Below, one piece after another: positions 1 through 6,729 of a DNA stretch of 32,233 nucleotides. A program made the translations under genes and the position numbers. Source of the stretch: Synergistaceae bacterium (GTDB taxonomy: Bacteria > Synergistota > Synergistia > Synergistales > Synergistaceae); contig JAISLO010000139.1 in NCBI GenBank assembly GCA_031290815.1, forward strand, positions 1 through 32,233, read 5' to 3'. The notes under the pieces were generated by a model. It did no database searches and was not told the origin of the DNA. It saw only the letters and a program-made list of their open reading frames with translations. Each line of letters opens with the position of its first letter. The first letter of the stretch is position 1.

Positions 1-355
1 CTATCAGCGACATGACGTGACATTCGTCCGTTCCGGGTTTGATGCCAAGGATATTGATGGCGCCCATCGTGACCGGCATCCGCAGGTTCGTCACATTTCC
101 CGTGATGTACGACATATAAAGTGAACCGGGCCCCATGACCGGCATGTAGCTGATGAGTTCGGCCGGCCAATACGGCGCCAATATGATCGTTAAAGTGACG
201 ACGCCGGGAAGAAGCGCCTTCACTGGCGGCCACAGGTCATACGTGAGGCTGACCGCGAGAGGAAAGGCAATCATCATGACGCATAGCGCGAAATTAGACG
301 TGATGCCGAAGAAATGCACCCATTTATTGAAATCAGCTCTCGGCTGCAATGACAT
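1..355 (-). CDS. Membrane protein, partner of DUF5058 protein (partial)
   Basis: The reading frame starts with ATG at 355 and runs off the left edge of the window, so only about the first 118 residues are seen and the C-terminus is missing. The start is supported by an AGAGGTG ribosome site 5-6 bases upstream, and the gene begins only 12 bases after the DUF5058 stop. The visible part is hydrophobic, with about two to three membrane segments (roughly residues 15-40, 45-65 and 75-115) and many Met, Pro and Gly residues. It begins MSLQPRADFNKWVHFFGITS. I do not recognise a named family. Because it follows DUF5058 and an amidohydrolase in a tight operon, it is probably the second subunit of a two-part membrane transporter for the amidohydrolase substrate or product. 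That role is inference. Confidence 0.75.
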   Translation of the reverse strand, partial: MSLQPRADFNKWVHFFGITSNFALCVMMIAFPLAVSLTYDLWPPVKALLPGVVTLTIILAPYWPAELISYMPVMGPGSLYMSYITGNVTNLRMPVTMGAINILGIKPGTDECHVMSLI

Positions 356-367
356 GTTTTTCACCTC

Positions 368-1078
368 TCATATCAAAAATACGCAAGCGATGATCATGCC
401 GAAAATCATGCTGAACGCCATATTGAAGTCGCCAAGCCATTTTTGGCCCGGCATCTTTTTTTGTATCTGCATGATCAGTGCGCTGACGATGAAGCTTGCT
501 CCGAATACTGTCAATTCCGATTTTCCCTTAAACCCGTAACTCGTTGTCGCATAGCCCATGATACCAGCCATACAGCCTGTTCCTACAGCTAAGACGAGAC
601 TTGGGTCGAACTTCTCTACCTGGTCGTAAACCATGGAAATCGGTTTCGTGGCAAAAATGGACCACAGAACGCAAGTACATGCCCCCAAGGACATAGTCCA
701 TGCGGCCGCCGTCCAGGCATAAGCGCTGTAGCCGTTTACGGCAAACTCTTCGCTCACGGCCTTGACGCCTATGTCAGCGGCGAGCATCTCATACATGGCG
801 GAGCCGATCACGGAAAGTCTCAGCCAAGGCAACGGAACGCCCATTAGTTTTATCAGAGAAATGAACACGATCAAAACCGGCAGCGTCGGAACGATACTGA
901 TAGTGACACCGGTCATCAACCCTTTTTTGATCTGTTCGTCCGTCATTCCGAGATCGTTCGCGCGCAGCCACGCTCGTCTCATGTAAACCAAACTCTGAGC
1001 GATCACGCCAATGAGAATGACAGATGTTAAGACGTACATCCAGGTACTGTTCGCGATCTCGGCGTATTGCATATCCAC
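368..1078 (-). CDS. DUF5058 family membrane protein
   Basis: This is a hydrophobic protein of about 236 residues with five to seven predicted membrane segments. Strong ones lie near residues 10-30, 50-75, 115-140, 155-175, 185-205 and 215-235. The N-terminal pattern (IANSTWMYVLTSVILIG followed by RRAW and a charged loop) fits the DUF5058 family of unknown function. The frame also opens at a GTG at 1087 that overlaps the amidohydrolase stop, but that codon lies inside the GAGAGGTG ribosome site. The GTG at 1078, 8 bases after AGG, is therefore the better start; the ATG at 1072 is a further option. It is coupled to the upstream amidohydrolase and followed 12 bases later by another membrane protein. 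A transport role with that partner is inferred from context only. Confidence 0.8.
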   Translation of the reverse strand: MDMQYAEIANSTWMYVLTSVILIGVIAQSLVYMRRAWLRANDLGMTDEQIKKGLMTGVTISIVPTLPVLIVFISLIKLMGVPLPWLRLSVIGSAMYEMLAADIGVKAVSEEFAVNGYSAYAWTAAAWTMSLGACTCVLWSIFATKPISMVYDQVEKFDPSLVLAVGTGCMAGIMGYATTSYGFKGKSELTVFGASFIVSALIMQIQKKMPGQKWLGDFNMAFSMIFGMIIACVFLI

Positions 1079-1083
1079 TGTGT

Positions 1084-2355
1084 TCACCTCTCTTCGTTTT
1101 CGTTCGGTTTATATGTCTCGTAGACCACGCCGTTTTTCATGACAAAATCGCATTCGCGCAGTGCGTCCTCGTCGCTCAGCAAATCCCTGCGCCATCCGGC
1201 GATATCCGCGAGTTTGCCCGGCTCTATAGTTCCTATTTTGTCGTCCATCTCCAATATTCCGGCGTTGACGCTCGTAGCGGCTTTCAATGTACGGAACGGA
1301 TCCATCCCGGCGCGCATCCAGCTCTGATACTCATACCAGCTCTCGTAGCATTCATGCACAGCGACGAAGTCCGTGCCGTACCCCAGACGTATCTTGCTCT
1401 TCACGATGATCTCCCGCCCAGACTTCAAGCGGTCGGCGTAATAGCGCAGCTTCTCCTGGAAAAATAAAGGTTTCTTCACCAAATTCGCTTCGTCGAGGTC
1501 AATGATCTCGTTGTACGGGCAGAATGTCGGGACGAGATAGGTATCAGTCTCCTCGAACATGGCGGCGGTTTCTTCGTCCATCATCGCGCCGTGTTCCATG
1601 CCGGTGATCCCCATCTTGATGAGTTTTTGCATCAAAGGGGGCGCGTAGACGTGTGCGGTCGTGCTCTTCCGCAGCTGTTTCGCGGTAGTGATGATCGCTT
1701 CCACTTCTTCGTCGCAAAGCTGCTGATCCTCCGGCCCGTCATTGGGGGTCGAGAATCCCCCGGACATGAATAGCTTGATAAAATCTCCGCCAAATTTGAC
1801 CTCCCTTCGAACGGCTTCCCGGAAAAAATCCGCGCCGGTCCCTATTCCAGGCCCCTGACACGAATCCGACAAAGTGGGGTTTCCAGCGACGAACTGGCTG
1901 AAATCAGCGTGACTCCCGACCGTCCCCAACATGTGACACGCCGCCACTATGCGAGCGCCATGAAAATAACCTTTCTCAATCGCCTTTTTGACTGCGACAA
2001 TGCCATATCCCGGGTCTCCCAGCGCATGACAACGAATAGTCGTAAAACCTCTCTCCAGAGAGCGCTGCGACGTATGCAGATGCCCCAAGAGGCACCACGG
2101 AACCGATTGAACGGCAATCCCGGAGGCATTTTCAGAGGACAAAGAGATGAAATCCGAATGGATATGCGCGTCGATCATACCTGGGGTAACCGTCAAGTAA
2201 GAGAGGTCGGTCACAACCGTCTGGGCGGATCTGCTCAAATTTTTTCCGACCTCGACAATTAAGTTGTCCTCTATCGCGATTTCAACATTTTCGAATAACT
2301 CGTCGCTTATACCGTCGAACAGCTTACCGCAGACAATTACAGTCCTCTGTTTCAT
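1084..2355 (-). CDS. Metal-dependent amidohydrolase (imidazolonepropionase-like)
   Basis: A 423-residue cytoplasmic amidohydrolase-superfamily enzyme. It shows an N-terminal beta-sandwich strand set, then TPGMIDAHIHSD (metal-binding His64 and His66), FIKLFMSGG near residue 193 (candidate bridging Lys), HVYAP near 238 and MEHGAMMD near 257 (metal His), and YGTDF near 330 (catalytic Asp). The C-terminus has the usual GTIEPGKLADIAGW motif. It probably hydrolyses a cyclic amide or peptide-like amide bond; the substrate cannot be read from sequence. The ATG at 2355 is preceded by GGAGG with a 9-base spacer. It is the first gene of an operon with two membrane proteins, which suggests uptake or export of its substrate or product. 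A promoter with a palindromic operator lies about 100 bases upstream, so expression is probably repressed until an inducer appears. No broken motifs were seen. Confidence 0.88.
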   Translation of the reverse strand: MKQRTVIVCGKLFDGISDELFENVEIAIEDNLIVEVGKNLSRSAQTVVTDLSYLTVTPGMIDAHIHSDFISLSSENASGIAVQSVPWCLLGHLHTSQRSLERGFTTIRCHALGDPGYGIVAVKKAIEKGYFHGARIVAACHMLGTVGSHADFSQFVAGNPTLSDSCQGPGIGTGADFFREAVRREVKFGGDFIKLFMSGGFSTPNDGPEDQQLCDEEVEAIITTAKQLRKSTTAHVYAPPLMQKLIKMGITGMEHGAMMDEETAAMFEETDTYLVPTFCPYNEIIDLDEANLVKKPLFFQEKLRYYADRLKSGREIIVKSKIRLGYGTDFVAVHECYESWYEYQSWMRAGMDPFRTLKAATSVNAGILEMDDKIGTIEPGKLADIAGWRRDLLSDEDALRECDFVMKNGVVYETYKPNENEER

Positions 2356-2429
2356 CGCGTATCGCCTCCATGCGACAAAAACATTCTAACTCGCGCAAAT
2401 GATGAACGAGTTCAGCGTCAAGCATATTG

Positions 2430-2459
2430 ATTAGAACAAGTTCTAGAACTTGTTCTAAT
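2430..2459. promoter_or_regulatory. Perfect 30-bp palindromic operator
   Basis: The arm ATTAGAACAAGTTCT is followed directly by its exact reverse complement. The palindrome contains two overlapping smaller palindromes, AGAACAAGTTCT and AGAACTTGTTCT, spaced 10 bp apart (one helical turn). It starts at the last base of the -10 hexamer of the amidohydrolase promoter and covers the expected start site, as a repressor operator would. The regulator is not encoded in the window next to it. Confidence 0.75.
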
Positions 2460-2487
2460 TATTACAAACGGCAGGAGTATTTGTCAA
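2459..2487 (-). promoter_or_regulatory. Sigma70-type promoter of the amidohydrolase operon
   Basis: On the minus strand a perfect TTGACA (2487-2482) is followed, after 17 bases, by TAATAA (2464-2459). Transcription would start near 2452, inside the palindrome, leaving a leader of about 97 bases before the amidohydrolase ATG. Confidence 0.7.
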
Positions 2488-2630
2488 GTTTTTTTGAAAT
2501 TTTTCCTCATATGAAAGTTACTGTACGGTTACAGTACAGCCATCCACGATGGCAAGCCATAACCAAACACCCAAAACCTCAGGGTGATGAATTTGAATCA
2601 CGTTTAGATTAGGAATGTCATTTGACCCTA
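2488..2630. other. Intergenic stretch without a recognisable gene
   Basis: This AT-rich stretch lies between the amidohydrolase promoter and the decayed PstS-like fragment. The only structure seen is a short inverted repeat at about 2518-2537 (TACTGT, 6 bases, ACAGTA), too small for a firm call. No coding sequence or RNA gene was recognised. Together with the fragment and the terminator it fills the 598-base gap 2356-2953. Confidence 0.5.
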
Positions 2631-2855
2631 ACGTATCCGGTTTTTTCTATCAGCTTTGGTAATTTTTTTGAGATAGATATTCTGAATTTGCTCGATAGAA
2701 AGATTCAATACAGGGTTTCGTTCGCTTACGAAGAATACGAACGCCTCTTTCGCTATCGGAGTTGGTCGAAGCTCCGCTCCGGCGTCGCGGGCCGTTTGCA
2801 GTTGACTGTCCGAGGGCTGGAGGACAAAGATGATGTCCGTTTCGCCGCATGTATA
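2631..2855 (-). pseudogene. Remnant of a PstS-like ABC substrate-binding protein gene
   Basis: The minus-strand translation reads GETDIIFVLQPSDSQ, then TPIAKEAFVFFVSERNPV and LSIEQIQNIYLKKIT. This closely follows the conserved core of phosphate-type periplasmic binding proteins (GxTDIIFVAGPS, PIGKEAFVFFVNxxNPV, LTxEQIRxIYxGKITNW). Only about 75 residues remain. The start, signal peptide and N-terminal lobe are missing, and the match ends in an unrelated run of Lys/Arg and a stop just where KITNW would continue. The open frame upstream is formed by the fumarase operon terminator, so no real gene start exists. It is best read as a decayed or deleted gene stranded between two operons. A short functional protein is unlikely. 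Confidence 0.7.
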
Positions 2856-2902
2856 CACTGCTAATGTAAGTTGTACGACCGGCCCCTTGGCGGGCGGGCA
2901 CG

Positions 2903-2936
2903 AAAAAAGCCCCCCGTAATCAGGCGGGGGGCTTTT
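2903..2936 (-). terminator. Rho-independent terminator of the mdh-hdr-flx-frd-fumarase operon
   Basis: On the minus strand AAAAGCCCCCC pairs with GGGGGGCTTTT around a 10-base loop, and the stem is followed by six T residues. It begins 18 bases after the fumarase beta stop codon, so it closes the long minus-strand operon. Confidence 0.9.
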
Positions 2937-2953
2937 CATGGATCAAGCGTGGA

Positions 2954-3511
2954 TCAGGCTGATTTCGTGTACTCTTTAACTCCTATTTCATACAGGTTGT
3001 TCCCCTGGGAGTCGATGATCACCGTCGCGGGGAAATCCTTGACAGTCAGCCTGCGGATCGCCTCCGATCCGAGGTCTTCGTAGCAGACCATCTCGCACCC
3101 CACTATGGTTTTGGCGATGAGCGCGGCGGCTCCGCCTATGGCCCCGAAGTACACAGCTCCGTATTTCTTCATGCTGTCTATGACTTCCTGCGAGCGCTTG
3201 CCCTTGCCTATCATACCTCTCAGGCCGAGCTCTATGAGCCGCGGCGCGTAGGCGTCCATGCGATAACTCGTGGTCGGGCCGGCGGATCCTATGACCTGTC
3301 CCGGCTTTGCCGGGGTAGGCCCGACGTAGTAGATGACCGCGTCGCGGATGTCGATGGGAAGTTCCTTTCCCTGATCGAGCAGATCGACGAGCCTGGAGTG
3401 AGCTGCGTCCCGCGCCGTGTACACGATACCGGAGAGCAGGACGGTGTCCCCAGCCCGCAGCGATGCGGCTGTCTCCTTGCTTATTGGCGTTGTGATCTTT
3501 TGATCGGACAT
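2954..3511 (-). CDS. Class I fumarate hydratase, beta (C-terminal) subunit
   Basis: This 185-residue protein matches the beta subunit of the two-subunit, oxygen-sensitive [4Fe-4S] fumarase/tartrate dehydratase family. Diagnostic motifs are LLSGIVYTARDAAH near residue 26, YYVGPTPAKPGQVIGSAGPTT near 66-86 followed by SYRMD, MIGKGKRS near 100 and FGAIGGAAAL near 122. With the alpha subunit it interconverts fumarate and malate in the cytoplasm. The ATG at 3511 follows a G-rich ribosome site, and the gene starts 15 bases after the alpha-subunit stop. It is the last gene of the operon; a terminator follows. Its place next to frdA and upstream mdh fits the oxaloacetate-malate-fumarate-succinate branch. 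Tartrate dehydratase is a formal alternative, but the fumarate reductase neighbours make fumarase far more likely. Confidence 0.92.
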   Translation of the reverse strand: MSDQKITTPISKETAASLRAGDTVLLSGIVYTARDAAHSRLVDLLDQGKELPIDIRDAVIYYVGPTPAKPGQVIGSAGPTTSYRMDAYAPRLIELGLRGMIGKGKRSQEVIDSMKKYGAVYFGAIGGAAALIAKTIVGCEMVCYEDLGSEAIRRLTVKDFPATVIIDSQGNNLYEIGVKEYTKSA

Positions 3512-3526
3512 TGTCTGGCCCCCCCT

Positions 3527-4369
3527 CTACAGCGTCGCCTTCATGTGGCGCGTGACATGACAGTTGATGTTGACGGCTACCGGCAGTCCGGCGATGTGGG
3601 TGGGGTGCGTCTCGATATTGAGTCCCAGCGCTGTCGTCTTTCCGCCGAAACCCTGCGGTCCTATGCCGAGCGCGTTGACCCTCTCCAGCAGTTCAATCTC
3701 CATGTCGCTGTAGTACTTGTCCGGATGCCGGCGGTTTACCGGCCGCATCAGCGCCTTTTTGGCCAGAAGCGCGACCCGGTCGAACGTGCCGCCGATGCCG
3801 ACTCCGATAACGATTGGAGGACAGGGGTTGGGGCCGGCGAGACGCACGGTCTCGACGACGAAGTCCTTCACTCCCTTTTCGCCTGCGGCCGGAGGGAACA
3901 TGTTGAGGCGGCTCATGTTCTCGGAGCCGAAGCCCTTTGGCGCGACGGTGACGGTCAGGGCGTCTCCTGGGACTATGTCAACCGTTATGACGGCCGGCGT
4001 GTTGTCCCCGGTGTTCTTGCGGCGCAGAGGATCCTCAACGACCGACTTGCGCAAAAAACCTTCGGAGTATCCCTGACGCACTCCCTCGTGCACGGCTTTG
4101 TTCAGATCGCCGCCCGTGATGTGAACATCCTGGCCGAGCTCCAGGAACACGCAGGTCAGCCCGGTGTCCTGACAGAGCGGCATCTTTTCGTTCTTGGCGA
4201 TATCAATGTTCTCTATCAGCCTGCCGAGGGTGTCTCGCGCCGGCGCCCACGGCTCCGTCTTATGGCAGGAGCGAATGCGGTCCGACACGTCGTCCGGCAG
4301 CAAGCAGTTCGCCTCGATACACATGTCGCGTACTTTTTCTGTAATGCTCGCGGCGGTTATCTCCCTCAA
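3527..4369 (-). CDS. Class I fumarate hydratase, alpha (N-terminal, Fe-S) subunit
   Basis: The alpha subunit of two-part class I fumarase is usually about 280 residues, and this one is 280 from the chosen start. It carries the three cluster-binding cysteines in their family motifs: MPLCQDTG (Cys66), GPNPCPP before VGIGG (Cys183) and NINCHVTRH (Cys270). It also has KGFGSENMSRLNMFPP, typical of this family. The frame is open back to a GTG at 4393, but that codon has no ribosome site. A perfect GGAGG lies 8 bases before the TTG at 4369, and the protein then begins REITAASITEKV as homologues do, so TTG is taken as the start. It works with the beta subunit 15 bases downstream. Loss of the exposed fourth iron in air would make the pair oxygen-sensitive (family knowledge). 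Confidence 0.92.
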   Translation of the reverse strand: MREITAASITEKVRDMCIEANCLLPDDVSDRIRSCHKTEPWAPARDTLGRLIENIDIAKNEKMPLCQDTGLTCVFLELGQDVHITGGDLNKAVHEGVRQGYSEGFLRKSVVEDPLRRKNTGDNTPAVITVDIVPGDALTVTVAPKGFGSENMSRLNMFPPAAGEKGVKDFVVETVRLAGPNPCPPIVIGVGIGGTFDRVALLAKKALMRPVNRRHPDKYYSDMEIELLERVNALGIGPQGFGGKTTALGLNIETHPTHIAGLPVAVNINCHVTRHMKATL

Positions 4370-4413
4370 TGCAAAGTCCTCCTTGTCAGTCACTTAAGGC
4401 AGCAAAACAGCGG

Positions 4414-6018
4414 CTATCTTCCCTTGCGCGTATATTCAGGCAGCAGTTTCGGGGAGAAGATGTCGCTCGTGATTCCGGCCTCGGCTCTCTCCTTGTCGTA
4501 GCGCTCCACGTGCTTGAGGCTCAGTTTGCCAGGCGTCGGAATGCTCTTGACAGCCTCCGCCGTGCTCCTGCCTGCGTTGCGCCCGAACACTATTATGTCG
4601 AGGAGAGAGTTGCCCATGAGGCGGTTTCTCCCGTGGATTCCGCCCACAGCCTCGCCGGCGACGTAGAGGTTGTTCACGTTCGTGGTACGCCCGTCGGCCC
4701 TTATCTGAAGACCTCCGTTCTGGTAGTGCAGCGTCGGGTAGATGAGCATCGGCACCTCCCTGATGTCGATGCCGTACTTGCCGTACATGCGGAGCATGGC
4801 CGGTATGCGCCTCTCTATCGCGCCCTTGCCGAGGATGACCTCGATCATCGGCGAGTCGAGCCATACCCCCCAGCCCTCGGGGGTCTTTACGCCCTTGCCG
4901 CGTGTGCTGCACTCGCGAATTACGGAGGAAGCGGACACGTCGCGGGTCTCCAGCGGGTTCATGAACGCAACGCCGTCCACGTTGACGAGCTGCGCGCCGA
5001 GCGACCGCACCTTCTCCGTCACGAGGGCGCCGAATATCTGCGCCGGATACGCGACTCCCGTCGGGTGGTACTGGAGCGTATCCTGATAGAGCAGCTTGGC
5101 TCCGGCGCGATAGCCGAGTATCAGCCCGTCCGCGGTCGCCCCGTAGTGGTTGGAGGTCGGGAACCCCTGGTAGTGCATGCGTCCCGCGCCGCCCGTCGCT
5201 ATGACGACGGCCTTGGCCCTGGCCACGAAATGCTCTCCCGTCTCCATGTTCTGGAGGATGGCTCCGGCCGCATTGCCCTTTTCATCCAGCAGCAACTCTA
5301 TGGCTGCCGTGAAATCAATCACAGGGATCTCGCGGTTGAATACCTCGTCCCTCAGCGTCCGCATTATGTCAGCGCCGGAGTAGTCGGCGGCCGCGTGCAT
5401 GCGCTTGCGGGATGTGCCTCCGCCGTGCTCCGTTATCATGGTGCCGTCCGGCTTCTTGTCGAACATGACCCCGAGCTCGTTGAGCCACTTGACGGCTACC
5501 GGGCCGTCCATGACGAGCTTGCGGAGCAGGTCCGGCTGAGCGGCGAAGTGTCCGCCGCCGTAAGCGTCCAGATAGTGGATCAGCGGCGAGTCGTTCGGCT
5601 TGTCAGCCGCCTGGATGCCGCCCTCCGCCATCATGGTGTTCGCGTCACCTATGCGCAGCTTCGTGACCATGATGACCTTGGCCCCGTTTTCGTGAGCCAT
5701 GATCGCGGTTGACGATCCGGAGCCGCCGCCGCCTATTACGAGGACATCGGTGTCGTAGTCTATCTGGTCGAGATCTATGTCCAGATCCTTCACCCGGCTG
5801 TTGGCTTCAAGCAGTGCCGCCAGCTCGACCGGAGCCTTCTCGCCCTTGTTGGGCCCTATCCTCAGCGTGGTAAATCCAGCCGCTTTATAGTCAGGATGGT
5901 ACTCGTTGAGCAGATTCGTCTTCTCTTCAGCAGTCATCCTGCGCAGATCGGCGCCTATGCGTGATTCTCTCGTCGCCTCGACCTTCTTGATCGACTCGAA
6001 CATCTCGGGTGTATACAT
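4414..6018 (-). CDS. frdA: Fumarate reductase flavoprotein subunit, soluble type
   Basis: A 534-residue FAD protein of the fumarate reductase/succinate dehydrogenase flavoprotein family. After an unusual N-terminal extension of about 90 residues comes the FAD dinucleotide motif VLVIGGGGSGSS (about 92-103). The expected substrate residues are present: HGGGTSR near 199, QYHPTGV near 316, ETRDVSASS near 358, PTLHY near 435, and GIHGRNRLMGNSL near 467. At the site of covalent FAD attachment (the E. coli FrdA SHTVAAEGG motif) this protein has ANTMMAEGG, so His is replaced by Asn127 (codon AAC at 5638-5640). FAD is therefore probably non-covalent. The ATG at 6018 has GGAGG 8 bases upstream; an upstream in-frame TTG at 6042 lacks one. 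It follows frdB by 13 bases. No membrane anchor gene is present. Other non-covalent relatives (aspartate oxidase, APS reductase) are unlikely given frdB and fumarase. Confidence 0.88.
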   Translation of the reverse strand: MYTPEMFESIKKVEATRESRIGADLRRMTAEEKTNLLNEYHPDYKAAGFTTLRIGPNKGEKAPVELAALLEANSRVKDLDIDLDQIDYDTDVLVIGGGGSGSSTAIMAHENGAKVIMVTKLRIGDANTMMAEGGIQAADKPNDSPLIHYLDAYGGGHFAAQPDLLRKLVMDGPVAVKWLNELGVMFDKKPDGTMITEHGGGTSRKRMHAAADYSGADIMRTLRDEVFNREIPVIDFTAAIELLLDEKGNAAGAILQNMETGEHFVARAKAVVIATGGAGRMHYQGFPTSNHYGATADGLILGYRAGAKLLYQDTLQYHPTGVAYPAQIFGALVTEKVRSLGAQLVNVDGVAFMNPLETRDVSASSVIRECSTRGKGVKTPEGWGVWLDSPMIEVILGKGAIERRIPAMLRMYGKYGIDIREVPMLIYPTLHYQNGGLQIRADGRTTNVNNLYVAGEAVGGIHGRNRLMGNSLLDIIVFGRNAGRSTAEAVKSIPTPGKLSLKHVERYDKERAEAGITSDIFSPKLLPEYTRKGR

Positions 6019-6031
6019 CGCAGCCGCCTCC

Positions 6032-6706
6032 TCACGCCTCAATTTCCCTGTGGTTGTAGAGATCCTTCAATTCTTCCACAGGTTTTTGCATAAATTCATC
6101 GATCAGCTTGTCATATTCCCCGTTCTCGATCTCCCTAACTCTCTTGATCAGATGTTCGGCCGGAGACGCGATGTATTTGCCGGTCAGCCTGCGGGCGAGC
6201 ACTCCGACCTGCGGGTGTGATATTCCCGCCGGACAGCGCGACGAGCAGACGCCGCACATGATGCAGTCGAACGACTCCTCGGCGCACTTCTCATACTCGC
6301 CGCGCTGAGCGAAGGCGATATACTGCATGACCTTGAGCTCCTGGGTGCAGGCCTTCGTGCAGGCGTTGCAGCCGACGCACTTGTAGACCTCGGGGTAAAG
6401 CTGCATCATGATCTGCTCGGTCGGCTTTATCTTCTCGATATCGTAGATCTCCTTGATCAGCGGGAAAAACGGCAGGGTCGCGACGTACATCTTGTCCGCC
6501 ACAGTCGTCTGACACGCGAGACAGGCCTTCAACTCACGATCTCCCTCGATGCGGTAGATCGTGGCGCAGGCGCCGCAGAAACCGTTGCGGCAGCCGCAGC
6601 CGCGCACGAGCTTGTAACCGGCGTATTCCAGCGCCTCCATGATCGTGAGCCCGGCCGGCACATCGTACTTCTTGCCATACAAAAACACTCTCACCATATC
6701 TTCCAT
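6032..6706 (-). CDS. frdB: Fumarate reductase iron-sulfur subunit, soluble type
   Basis: A 224-residue electron-transfer subunit. The N-terminal half is a plant-type [2Fe-2S] domain with CGCRNGFCGAC (Cys37/39, 44, 47) and LKACLAC (Cys62, 65). The C-terminal half has two full four-cysteine motifs, CVGCNACTKACT (110-120) and CIMCGVCSSRCP (148-158). Classical SdhB/FrdB has a [3Fe-4S] centre next to the quinone site; here both distal sites look like [4Fe-4S] clusters, as in HdrC-like proteins. That fits a soluble enzyme taking electrons from the Flx/Hdr proteins rather than quinol. The ATG at 6706 is chosen, with GAGAGG 12 bases upstream; the in-frame TTG at 6733 overlaps the previous stop but has no ribosome site. 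Unlike archaeal TfrB it has no fused CCG domains; these are supplied separately by HdrB. Confidence 0.85.
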   Translation of the reverse strand: MEDMVRVFLYGKKYDVPAGLTIMEALEYAGYKLVRGCGCRNGFCGACATIYRIEGDRELKACLACQTTVADKMYVATLPFFPLIKEIYDIEKIKPTEQIMMQLYPEVYKCVGCNACTKACTQELKVMQYIAFAQRGEYEKCAEESFDCIMCGVCSSRCPAGISHPQVGVLARRLTGKYIASPAEHLIKRVREIENGEYDKLIDEFMQKPVEELKDLYNHREIEA

Positions 6707-6729
6707 CTTTTTAAGCGCCCTCTCTTCCC

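Noticed and set aside
4369..5712. Long plus-strand open frame (447 codons) opposite frdA and the fumarase alpha start
   Set aside because: It is antisense to a gene with intact family motifs, shows no recognisable domain, and its composition (rich in Arg, Val, His, Leu) is what a third-position GC bias produces on the opposite strand.
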